Below are positions 7,448-14,992 of a stretch of 18,285 bases of DNA, piece after piece. The position numbers and the translations under genes were made by a program. Source of the DNA: Chryseobacterium gleum. GTDB lineage: Bacteria; Bacteroidota; Bacteroidia; Flavobacteriales_D; Crocinitomicaceae. Positions within the stretch are counted from its first letter, which is position 1. Each line of letters begins with the position of its first letter. Location: positions 1 through 18,285 of the forward strand of contig CAMCQL010000017.1 of the NCBI GenBank assembly GCA_945877005.1, in the 5' to 3' direction. The notes below the pieces were generated by a model. It made no database searches. It was not told the DNA's origin and saw only the letters and a list, made by a program, of their open reading frames with translations.

Positions 7448-7910
7448 GATTTTTATCTTAGGAACAATTATTTTGATTTTAGGGCTTGTTTCTTGTGAGG
7501 AACAACCCTTTTATCAAAAATCATATTCATTCAAATCCAATACTTGGGCAAGGCCATTCAAACCTTTTTTTAAGGTGATTGTGAAAGATACTTCTGTTAC
7601 GTATGATTTTATCATCACTTTACGGACTACCACTTCCTATTCTTTCAATAATTCTTGGATTTATTTCATTTCTAAAACTCCAGATAAACAATATGTGAGA
7701 GAACCCTTTGAAATTAAAATTTCGGACGAAAAAGGAAGATGGATAGGTAACAAAACAGGTTCTATCGTTGAAAATAAATTATTGTTCAAACAGCGAAAAC
7801 TACCTCATCCAGGGGTCTACTATTTCATGCTTGAACAAGGAATCACGAAGAAAGTGTTGTATGATGTTCTGGATATCGGTTTAGAAATTAGAGAATATTC
7901 TTCACACTAG
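7440..7910 (+). CDS. gldH: Gliding motility lipoprotein GldH
   Basis: A 156-residue lipoprotein with a short signal peptide and lipobox LVSC (16-19), so Cys19 is the predicted lipidated residue. The mature part follows the GldH pattern: an early Y-x-S-F...W segment, VKDTSVTYDFIITLRT in the first half, WIYFISKTP, PFEIKISDEKGRWIGNKTGS in the middle, and the closing VLDIGLEIRE. In Flavobacterium johnsoniae GldH is needed for gliding and for the linked type IX secretion pathway; that role is inferred here. The start is the ATG at 7440, 8 nt inside ricT. The open frame extends upstream to 7371, but that stretch encodes no signal peptide and lies within ricT. The overlap implies coupled translation with ricT. 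Confidence 0.9.
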   Translation: MNRIFILGTIILILGLVSCEEQPFYQKSYSFKSNTWARPFKPFFKVIVKDTSVTYDFIITLRTTTSYSFNNSWIYFISKTPDKQYVREPFEIKISDEKGRWIGNKTGSIVENKLLFKQRKLPHPGVYYFMLEQGITKKVLYDVLDIGLEIREYSSH

Positions 7911-7944
7911 GGTTTAGTTTATTTTCATTTCAGTTAAAGGAATG

Positions 7945-7997
7945 ATTTAATAAATTAGTCACACATTCTTTCTTTAAGTGTAACTAATTTATTAAAT
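7945..7997. terminator. Bidirectional hairpin between convergent gldH and rnr
   Basis: Two 20-base arms (7945-7964 and 7978-7997) pair with a single C-A mismatch (7960/7982) around a 13-nt pyrimidine-rich loop. The stem is AT-rich with a GTGT/ACAC inner end. It lies 34 bp from the gldH stop and 8 bp from the rnr stop, the position expected for a shared terminator acting in both directions. The long stem could also protect the 3' ends of both transcripts. Confidence 0.7.
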
Positions 7998-8005
7998 AGT
8001 ACTGT

Positions 8006-10150
8006 TTAGACAATAGAAAGCGTAATTTGTCGTTTTCTGATATCTACATCAATTACTTGTACTTCGATTTTATCACCAAAGTTGTATTGTTTTTTTGTTC
8101 GTGCGCCCATGATACAATAATTCTCCTGATCAAAGTAAAAACGGTCTCCGGGGAGTTCTTGTAACGCAATCATTCCTTCACAATGGTTTTCATTTAGTTT
8201 TACGAATAATCCAAAATCGGAAATTCCTGAAACTGTTCCTTCAAACGTTTCACCTAAATGATCTTTTAAAAAGAGCGCTTGAAAGTATTTGGTTGATTCT
8301 CTTTCGGCTTCTACCGCTTTACGCTCCATTCTAGAAATGTGTTTACACGTCGCAGATAAATCAGAGGAATAAACATGCTTTTGGTGGGTTAACTCTTCTA
8401 AAAGTATGCGGTGCACCAATAAATCTGCGTAGCGACGAATAGGGGAGGTGAAATGGGTATAATGTTTAAATGCTAAACCAAAGTGACCAATATTATTCGT
8501 TTCGTAACTCGCTTTTGCCATTGATCGAATCGCCATGGATTGAACAATTGAGTATTCGTTTTCAGTTGAGATTTCATCAAATAAATGATTGATGGATTTT
8601 GCGACATCTTCTATTTTATTGAATTTTAAATCGTGTCCAAATTTTTCAATAAATAATTTGAAGGTTTCAATTTTCGCTAAGTCTGGTTTGTCGTGACATC
8701 GGTAGACAAAAGGTATTACATCTTTATTTTTACCTCTATTATCAATAAATAATGCGACGTGTTTATTCGCAAGTAACATGAATTCTTCAATAAGCTTGTG
8801 AGCATCTTTGGATGTTTTCGTGGATACTCCAATAGGATTTCCTTCTTCGTTTAATTGAAAACGTACTTCTTCTGATTCAATGTTTAACGCACCATTTTTT
8901 AATCTGTATTTTCTAAGAATTTTCGCGATTTTATCCAACGTTAAGATTTCTTCTTTAAAATCTCCCTCACTTCCTTCAATGATTTCCTGCGCTTGTTCAT
9001 AAGAAAATCTTCTGTCTGAATGAATCACTGTCTTACCAAACCATTCATTGACAACATCTCCTTTTTCTGTCATTTCAAAGACTGCTGCAAAACAGAATTT
9101 ATCTTCGTTGGGACGAAGAGAGCATGCGATGTTCGAAAGTTGTTCAGGCAACATTGGAATAACACGATCGACTAAATATACTGAATTTCCTCTTTTTGAA
9201 GCTTCACGATCCAAAGCTGAATCTTTAGTAACATAGTGACTAACATCCGCAATGTGCACTCCGATTTCGATATTCCCATTTTCTAAACGAAGAAAAGATA
9301 ATGCGTCATCGAAATCTTTCGCATCTACAGGATCAATTGTGAAAGTTGTAATCGATCTAAAATCTCTTCTATTGAGCACTTCTTTCTGATCCAATTCTAT
9401 TGTAACTCGTTCTGCTTCTTCAATAACTTCCTGTGGAAATTTAAATTCAATACCTTGACCGCATAAAATCCCTATCATTTCAGTGTCATTTGTAGACTTT
9501 TTACCAAGTACTTCAACAACTTCACCAAATGGAAATTCTGCTGATTTTGGCCACACAGTTATTTTAGCTATAACTTTATCTTGGTCTTTCGCTCCATTGA
9601 GTTTGTCTTTCGGGAGGTAAATTTGAATTCCGTTTTTTACATTATCGGGAAGTAAATAAGCAAATTTTTCGTGCAGTGCGATTGTACCAACAAATTGTGT
9701 TCTTTCACGTTGAATTACCTGAAGAACAATCCCTTCACGTCTACCCTTACCTTCTTTTGTTAATGCCACCCGAACGAGATCTCCATTCATTGCTTGTTGC
9801 AAGTTGGATGCAGCTATAAACACATCGTTTGATTTTTTATCGGTAAGAAGAAAACCGCTTCCTTTCGCTGTGATTTGAATTTCACCCTCTAATAATTGCG
9901 CGGCTTCATTTCTTGAAAAAACACCATGAGAAACTTCTTTTAAATAACTGCCTGTTAACAAATCTTTTAATACTGAATAGACTTGTTTTCTTAACTCGTT
10001 TTCACGAACGTTAAGAGCAGAACAAATTTCTTGGTGTGTAAAATTATTTGTAGGATGACTGTCAAAGAATCTTCGAATGGAGTGACTTAGACTATTTTTA
10101 TTGTTTTTTGTTTTTTCCTCTGGAAATTTTTGTTTCTTTTTTCTTGACAT
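8006..10150 (-). CDS. rnr: Ribonuclease R (RNB-family 3'-5' exoribonuclease)
   Basis: A 714-residue processive exoribonuclease that degrades structured RNA. The N-terminus is basic (KKKQK), followed by a winged-helix-like segment (about 20-80) and OB-type cold-shock domains (about 85-210). The RNB catalytic domain begins near 260, with magnesium-binding acidic residues in TIDPVDAKDFDDA (271-283: D273, D276, D279, D281, D282). HFTSPIRRYADLLVHR marks its end. The S1 RNA-binding domain is C-terminal (633-714, starting GETFEGTVSGISDFGLFV). The length is slightly shorter than the E. coli enzyme because the basic C-terminal tail is missing. The start is an ATG facing the ferritin gene, so the 182-bp gap carries both promoters. 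I see no good -7 match for rnr; the closest is TAAATTAG about 25 nt upstream. Confidence 0.95.
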   Translation of the reverse strand: MSRKKKQKFPEEKTKNNKNSLSHSIRRFFDSHPTNNFTHQEICSALNVRENELRKQVYSVLKDLLTGSYLKEVSHGVFSRNEAAQLLEGEIQITAKGSGFLLTDKKSNDVFIAASNLQQAMNGDLVRVALTKEGKGRREGIVLQVIQRERTQFVGTIALHEKFAYLLPDNVKNGIQIYLPKDKLNGAKDQDKVIAKITVWPKSAEFPFGEVVEVLGKKSTNDTEMIGILCGQGIEFKFPQEVIEEAERVTIELDQKEVLNRRDFRSITTFTIDPVDAKDFDDALSFLRLENGNIEIGVHIADVSHYVTKDSALDREASKRGNSVYLVDRVIPMLPEQLSNIACSLRPNEDKFCFAAVFEMTEKGDVVNEWFGKTVIHSDRRFSYEQAQEIIEGSEGDFKEEILTLDKIAKILRKYRLKNGALNIESEEVRFQLNEEGNPIGVSTKTSKDAHKLIEEFMLLANKHVALFIDNRGKNKDVIPFVYRCHDKPDLAKIETFKLFIEKFGHDLKFNKIEDVAKSINHLFDEISTENEYSIVQSMAIRSMAKASYETNNIGHFGLAFKHYTHFTSPIRRYADLLVHRILLEELTHQKHVYSSDLSATCKHISRMERKAVEAERESTKYFQALFLKDHLGETFEGTVSGISDFGLFVKLNENHCEGMIALQELPGDRFYFDQENYCIMGARTKKQYNFGDKIEVQVIDVDIRKRQITLSIV

Positions 10151-10296
10151 TTCATACGTATATACTGCTAATTTACAATAAAAACATGAACTATTTTCTA
10201 TTTTATCCTACTAGAAGTTCAAATGCCTCTGGTCATTCAAATTTCAACCATTTAAATTCTACTTTCTAATAAACTTTTCAATAATTACTCAAGAGA

Positions 10297-10310
10297 AAAA
10301 GATATCTTTT
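10297..10310. promoter_or_regulatory. Perfect 14-bp palindrome at the ferritin promoter (candidate operator)
   Basis: AAAAGATATCTTTT is its own reverse complement. Its last base is the first base of the ferritin -7 box, so a protein bound here would sit in the promoter spacer. Operator function is inference, and AT-rich palindromes can arise by chance. Confidence 0.35.
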
Positions 10311-10317
10311 AACTTTG
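10310..10317 (+). promoter_or_regulatory. Bacteroidota -7 promoter box for ferritin
   Basis: TAACTTTG, identical to the hpt box, ends 15 nt before the ferritin ATG. No clear -33 TTG is visible upstream, where the palindrome at 10297-10310 occupies the spacer. Confidence 0.55.
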
Positions 10318-10332
10318 TAAAAAAAATCAACT

Positions 10333-10848
10333 ATGAATATACGCGTAGAAGCAGCATTGAATGAACAAGTAGTAAAAGAAAGTTATTCTTCTCAGTTTTA
10401 TTTAGCAATGGCAGCATGGGCCGAAACACAGGGACTTAATGGAACGGCTAATTTTTTATATACGCACTCTGATGAGGAGCGTTTTCATATGTTGAAATTG
10501 GTTAAATTCATTAATGAACGTGGTGGAAAAGCAATTATACCATCAGTGGAATGTCCTCCTGCAAATTTTGAATCTGTGACTAATGTATTTGAGAATTTAT
10601 TACACCATGAATTAATGGTGACAGAGAGCATTAATAATTTGGTTGACATTTGTTTGCAAGAGAAAGATTATACCACCCACAATTTTGTGCAATGGTACGT
10701 TTCTGAGCAATTGGAAGAAGAAGCACTTGCACGCGAGTTATTGGATAAAATACGATTAATTGGAGGAGACAGTGGGGGAACCTATATTTTTGACCGTGAT
10801 CTTGAACAATTTCAGGCAAAAACGAACGGAGGTAAAGTTACAGCTTAA
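10333..10848 (+). CDS. ftnA: Non-heme bacterial ferritin
   Basis: A 171-residue iron-storage protein expected to form a 24-subunit shell that oxidises Fe(II) and stores it as mineral. The diiron ferroxidase ligands known from E. coli FtnA are conserved: E16, E49 and H52 in SDEERFH (46-52), E93 in HHE (91-93), and Q126 in YVSEQ (122-126), with E129/E130 following. The segment NFVQWYVSEQLEEE is diagnostic for the family. No heme-binding Met of bacterioferritin is evident. It is a single-gene unit with its own -7 box and a strong terminator, divergent from rnr. Iron or redox control is likely for the family but not shown by the sequence beyond the promoter palindrome. Confidence 0.95.
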   Translation: MNIRVEAALNEQVVKESYSSQFYLAMAAWAETQGLNGTANFLYTHSDEERFHMLKLVKFINERGGKAIIPSVECPPANFESVTNVFENLLHHELMVTESINNLVDICLQEKDYTTHNFVQWYVSEQLEEEALARELLDKIRLIGGDSGGTYIFDRDLEQFQAKTNGGKVTA

Positions 10849-10867
10849 TAGTTTAAATTCATTCCTA

Positions 10868-10903
10868 AAAAAGCCCTTCAGATTTTTTTCAGAAGGGCTT
10901 TTT
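10868..10903 (+). terminator. Intrinsic terminator after ferritin
   Basis: A 12-bp stem (10868-10879 with 10892-10903) has the core GCCCTTC/GAAGGGC flanked by five A-T pairs, so the hairpin ends in a run of five T. It starts 20 nt after the ferritin stop. The A-run on its left side means it could also stop transcription arriving from the minus strand. Confidence 0.85.
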
Positions 10904-10913
10904 AGTATTATAA

Positions 10914-11029
10914 GACCGTTACAAAAGTTATAAATCGAGGCGGATTAAAAATTTTACACCGGAGTCTACTGTTGTAAATGAGGATGTTAAATTTTTCATT
11001 CAACGATGAGTTAGAGTTTTGCAACGGTC
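10914..11029. repeat. Inverted-repeat element enclosing a second hairpin
   Basis: A 13-base arm at 10914-10926 (GACCGTTACAAAA) pairs with 11017-11029 (12 of 13), with 90 bases between. Inside, GTTG(TA)AATGA at 10971-10981 pairs with TCATTCAAC at 10996-11004. The element fills most of the gap between the ferritin terminator and the end of the cyclase gene. It could be the folded 3' end of the cyclase mRNA, a small RNA or a short non-autonomous element. No second copy was noticed in this window. Confidence 0.4.
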
Positions 11030-11065
11030 ATATTATTATTTTGTTATTGTGATCACTCACATAGA

Positions 11066-14000
11066 TTAATCAGCGTACTCATTTTTTATGAGTCGTTCCT
11101 TAATTTCTTCAAGGTGTTTTGCTTTCATTACGCCCCTCATTTCTTTTGCAGTTTTTGTGAAGTATTTATGGTTTGTTAGAAAAGCAACTTGAATTTCATC
11201 CCATTTTCTATCACTATTTATTTTTCCATATTCTCGAAGTTCGATCCGAAGTTTATCTGCTATTTTATGAAAATCTTCTCTTCCTAAATAGTCTAAATCT
11301 GCATCACACATGATTTCTTCCAAATTGTTTTTTGGTTCATGCGGTATGGCTGTTACATAGATCAGTTCTTTAATTTGTTGGATATGTTCTGCTGAATAAC
11401 CATATTGTGGGAGTATTTCCTCTGCTAATCGTGCTCCATTTGCTTCATTGTTATCGTATTGTTCAATAAATCCTGCATCATGGTATGTTGCGGCAGATTT
11501 TAATAAAAACAAACATTCATCGGTTACTCCTTCCATTAGCGCTATACGTTCAATTGATTTACATACATCCTTAGTATGTATTACTGAATGGTAATGTAGT
11601 TTCGAAGACAATTGTTCTTCTAACATTTTAAAAATATGTCGTTCAGCTTTGTAATAATTGATACTACTGTACTGATGTAAGTTTAAGATTTGATGAAATT
11701 TCTCATTCGGGTAAATTCCTTTCCCATCAATAGATAATTCTGTTTTTATACCTTCTACGGTATACATATCAATTAAACCTTGTCCTTTTGTTTTCGCTTT
11801 ACCTCTGAACACACATTTGAAGTAGGGTTCTATGTGTTTGAATGTTTGCCCTGAAATCGTAACTTTTCCTGGCTCTCCCAACATTTCCATTCGTTGTGCT
11901 TGGTTCACTGTTGAACCCCAAATATCATACGCTAATTTTTCTGTTCCTATGACACCTGCGGTAACTTCTCCTGTATTGATTCCCAATCGAAGATTCCATA
12001 TATTTCTGCCTGATTCGATTGCTTCTTCGCGCATTTTTTGCATCGTATCTTGAATCTGAAGTGCAGCTAAACAAGCATCAATTGGGTTGGTTTTATTTCG
12101 AACAGGTACACCTCCTGCACACATATAAGCATCTCCAATTGTCTTAATTTTTTCGAGGTTATTTTTCACAATAATTTCATCGAATTTCCGGAAGTATATA
12201 TCCAACTCGCTAACGAGGTCGGACGGTTTCATTGTTTCAGATATTTTTGTAAAACCTACAAAATCAGTGAATAACACAGACACTCTACTGTATGCTCGAG
12301 CAGTTGCTTTTCCAGTTGCTTTAATTTCTTCGTATACCTGAACAGGAAGAATGTTTTTTAAGACTTTTTCAGTTTTTTCTTTTTCAATTTCAAGCAATTG
12401 TTTCTGTTCTTCAAGATGGTTCTTTTTTTCTTCAATTGTTGCTTTTTGTTTCTCGATTTTTATGTTTTGTTCTCTAATTTCTCTTGTTCTTTCTGTGATT
12501 TTTTTCTCAAGTTTCAATTGTTGTTTACGTTCGTATTCAATTTTTTTACGGAAATAAAATACTGTTAACAATCCTATTACGATTGCTATTAATACCCAAA
12601 ACCAGATCGTTTTCCAATAAGGAGTCTGTACGTTTATAGAAAGTGTTGCAGGATTTTCACTCCATTTCCCATTTCCAAGTTTTGCGTAGACTTTAAGTTG
12701 ATAATCTCCAGGCTGTATTGAGTTTAAGTGAATTTGATTTGTGTTGCCAATTAATACCTCTCCTTCTTCGTCCCCTTTTAATACATATTTATAGGTGATA
12801 AGTTCTGGATTACTTAAATCCAAAGGCATGAATTTTAAGGTTATACTTCTTTTTCGATAGCTTAAAGAGATGTAGTTGGTACTTGCTATTGATTTAGGTA
12901 GTACTTTATTTTCTCCAGGCTTAAGCCAGTTTTTATCAAGTTTAATTTTGGTGAAACGAACATCTACATTTTTTTCTTTTAGCACTAAGTTTTTAGGATC
13001 GAAATAATTATAGCCATAAATACTTCCAAAATAAAAGATTCCTTTTTTAGATTTGAAGAATGCTCCTTGGTTAAATTCATTAGACATCAAACCTTCTTGT
13101 TCTGTAAAATTTGTGATTTGTTCGGTGTTTGTATTGAATTTACACAATCCTTTATTAGTGCTTAACCATAAGAAGTCACCTTCTTTTAGTATTCCATAAA
13201 CCACATTATTGGGCAATCCATTTTTTTTATTAAATAATTTACCCTGTTTCTTTTCAATGTCCCATTTTACCATTCCTCCCCCCATGGTTCCGAGCCAAAA
13301 AGTAGTTTTATCGGTTTGAGTAATTGAAGAAATTTGATCTTTAATAATGTTGATTAATGAGGTATTGTAGCGATAAGGTAAAATTTCAAGGCCGTCTTCA
13401 CCTTCTTCTAGGGTGTATAGTCCTCCAGTGGTAGTACTGAACCATATTTTCCCTTGTATGTCTTTATAGATGACCTTACAAGAACCACCTCCTAATGTTT
13501 TCTTACTGTTTTTTTCGTCGTGTTCAAATACTTTTACTTTTGAAGTGTTTTTATCGAACAATAATACACCTCCTTTTGTAGCCAACAAAAATTTAGTGTC
13601 GTTCCATTTGAATATTTGATAGACTTTCTCAAAATTGGATTGATTCTTAATATCTTTAAATACTATTTTGGTGAATTTATAATTTTGATCACTATTGATT
13701 TTTAGTTCATAAAATCCGTCAGAAAACCCTAAGAGAATAGTATTGTTTGAAACCACATAACTGGATAACACATTTGAATTTGAAGCTTTACTATTAGAAG
13801 CGGCAGCCCGAAAAAATTGATTGAAAAGTCCTGTTTGATTATCATACCGACATAACGCTCGATCTGAACCTACGTATAAATATCGGGAGGATTTATCTTC
13901 AGAAAAACTCCAAACAGTTGGAGATGGTATACCTCTCGTTAGGTCTGCACTTGGACCAATTCCTAAGATTCCTTGATGTAATGGGTCAAAACTACTGAGT

Positions 14001-14983
14001 CCTCGCTCTGTTCCCACCCAAAAAATTCCGTTTTTATCTCTTAAAAGATAATTACAAGCATTGAATAGTAATGCGTTATCATTGAAAATGTCATGTACAG
14101 TATTTGAGATTGAAATTTTACCTTTTTTTGAAATATGTATCGTAAATAATCCGTTTGTTTTCGTAGTTAGGATAAGTTTTTCCGGATTAAAAACATAGAT
14201 TCCACTAATTTCTAGTATGCCATAATTTTGTTCTAATTCTGGGATATAGGCATTTGTTGAATTGGTTTTTATGTTAAATGTGAATAAACCCTGATTGGTT
14301 CCAAGTAAATAATTTTGTTCTGTTTGTTTTACTAACGTATTGACTCTGATGAATTTACCTTTTTTCCCTTTTAATGTAATCGGAAGTAATTTTTTTGTAG
14401 AAAAGTGATAGTTGAACATCCCTTTGTCCTCGGTACTTATAACTAATATATTTCCTGGTAAAAAGGAAAGAAATTGTATTTTATAGGTTGGTAGTTTTAA
14501 ATCAATACTCTTGAGTTTTTTTGACGTTTTATCTAATTGAAAAAGTCCATTTGAACTACTACCTACCCAAATCTCACCCTTACTATCTTCTGAAATTGTT
14601 TTTATTTGAATTGCGTATTGTGAAGAGTAATTGATTTTCTCAAATTTTTCAGTTAATGGATCGTATTTTGTCAGTCCATTAGATGTACCTATCCATAATA
14701 TTCCATTTTTTTTTGATTTATACAAGCACAAGATGTCACCACTTTCTAAACCTGGTGTATTTTCAGGTGTAAGGTTTTCGAATGTCTGTCCATCGAATTT
14801 ATTAAGCCCATCTTGTGTACCTACCCATAATGCTCCGAGTTTGTCCTGGAGAATCGTGCTTACGGCACTTTGTGATAATCCATCATTGATGGAATAATTT
14901 CTAAATCTATAGTTGTATTGCGCGAACGAAGTACTTGTACAAAAAAGAATAATAAATAGAAGTCTACCTAGTAGTTTTGACAT
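11066..14983 (-). CDS. Membrane sensor: propeller / Y_Y_Y / adenylate cyclase / HD phosphohydrolase
   Basis: A 1305-residue signalling protein. A signal peptide spans 1-21 (cleavage after SFA). At least ten two-component-propeller motifs of the form LWVGT-x-x-GL-x-x-(F/Y)D follow (at 52, 96, 138, 225, 321, 369, 513, 562, 605 and 650), probably two seven-bladed propellers. Next come a Y_Y_Y domain (about 725-786), one membrane helix (792-811), a charged coiled coil (812-875), a class III cyclase (about 896-1078) and an HD domain (about 1095-1290). The cyclase has both metal aspartates (D907, D951), ATP-selecting K947 and D1020, and transition-state N1027 and R1031, so cAMP is the predicted product. 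The HD domain shows H1132/H1136, H1168-D1169 and D1227/D1229. The usual histidine kinase is absent. Topology predicts a periplasmic sensor and cytoplasmic enzymes. The ATG lies 9 nt after the upstream glycosyltransferase stop, implying co-transcription. Ligand unknown. Confidence 0.93.
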   Translation of the reverse strand: MSKLLGRLLFIILFCTSTSFAQYNYRFRNYSINDGLSQSAVSTILQDKLGALWVGTQDGLNKFDGQTFENLTPENTPGLESGDILCLYKSKKNGILWIGTSNGLTKYDPLTEKFEKINYSSQYAIQIKTISEDSKGEIWVGSSSNGLFQLDKTSKKLKSIDLKLPTYKIQFLSFLPGNILVISTEDKGMFNYHFSTKKLLPITLKGKKGKFIRVNTLVKQTEQNYLLGTNQGLFTFNIKTNSTNAYIPELEQNYGILEISGIYVFNPEKLILTTKTNGLFTIHISKKGKISISNTVHDIFNDNALLFNACNYLLRDKNGIFWVGTERGLSSFDPLHQGILGIGPSADLTRGIPSPTVWSFSEDKSSRYLYVGSDRALCRYDNQTGLFNQFFRAAASNSKASNSNVLSSYVVSNNTILLGFSDGFYELKINSDQNYKFTKIVFKDIKNQSNFEKVYQIFKWNDTKFLLATKGGVLLFDKNTSKVKVFEHDEKNSKKTLGGGSCKVIYKDIQGKIWFSTTTGGLYTLEEGEDGLEILPYRYNTSLINIIKDQISSITQTDKTTFWLGTMGGGMVKWDIEKKQGKLFNKKNGLPNNVVYGILKEGDFLWLSTNKGLCKFNTNTEQITNFTEQEGLMSNEFNQGAFFKSKKGIFYFGSIYGYNYFDPKNLVLKEKNVDVRFTKIKLDKNWLKPGENKVLPKSIASTNYISLSYRKRSITLKFMPLDLSNPELITYKYVLKGDEEGEVLIGNTNQIHLNSIQPGDYQLKVYAKLGNGKWSENPATLSINVQTPYWKTIWFWVLIAIVIGLLTVFYFRKKIEYERKQQLKLEKKITERTREIREQNIKIEKQKATIEEKKNHLEEQKQLLEIEKEKTEKVLKNILPVQVYEEIKATGKATARAYSRVSVLFTDFVGFTKISETMKPSDLVSELDIYFRKFDEIIVKNNLEKIKTIGDAYMCAGGVPVRNKTNPIDACLAALQIQDTMQKMREEAIESGRNIWNLRLGINTGEVTAGVIGTEKLAYDIWGSTVNQAQRMEMLGEPGKVTISGQTFKHIEPYFKCVFRGKAKTKGQGLIDMYTVEGIKTELSIDGKGIYPNEKFHQILNLHQYSSINYYKAERHIFKMLEEQLSSKLHYHSVIHTKDVCKSIERIALMEGVTDECLFLLKSAATYHDAGFIEQYDNNEANGARLAEEILPQYGYSAEHIQQIKELIYVTAIPHEPKNNLEEIMCDADLDYLGREDFHKIADKLRIELREYGKINSDRKWDEIQVAFLTNHKYFTKTAKEMRGVMKAKHLEEIKERLIKNEYAD

Positions 14984-14992
14984 ATGGTTTAA

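Noticed and set aside
10153..10166. ATACGTAT/GTATATAC palindromes upstream of rnr
   Set aside because: Short AT-rich alternating sequence, common in this base composition, with no nearby -7 box to give it meaning.
11048..11061. TGTGA-TCAC-TCACA, resembling a CRP/cAMP operator, near a cyclase gene
   Set aside because: The half-sites are 4 nt apart instead of the CRP spacing of 6, and the site lies just after the stop codon of the cyclase gene, not at a promoter. Probably chance.
12351..12557. Phe/Ser/Cys-rich plus-strand frame opposite the cyclase coiled coil
   Set aside because: Its composition is the mirror of the Lys/Glu-rich coiled-coil codons on the minus strand; not a real membrane protein.
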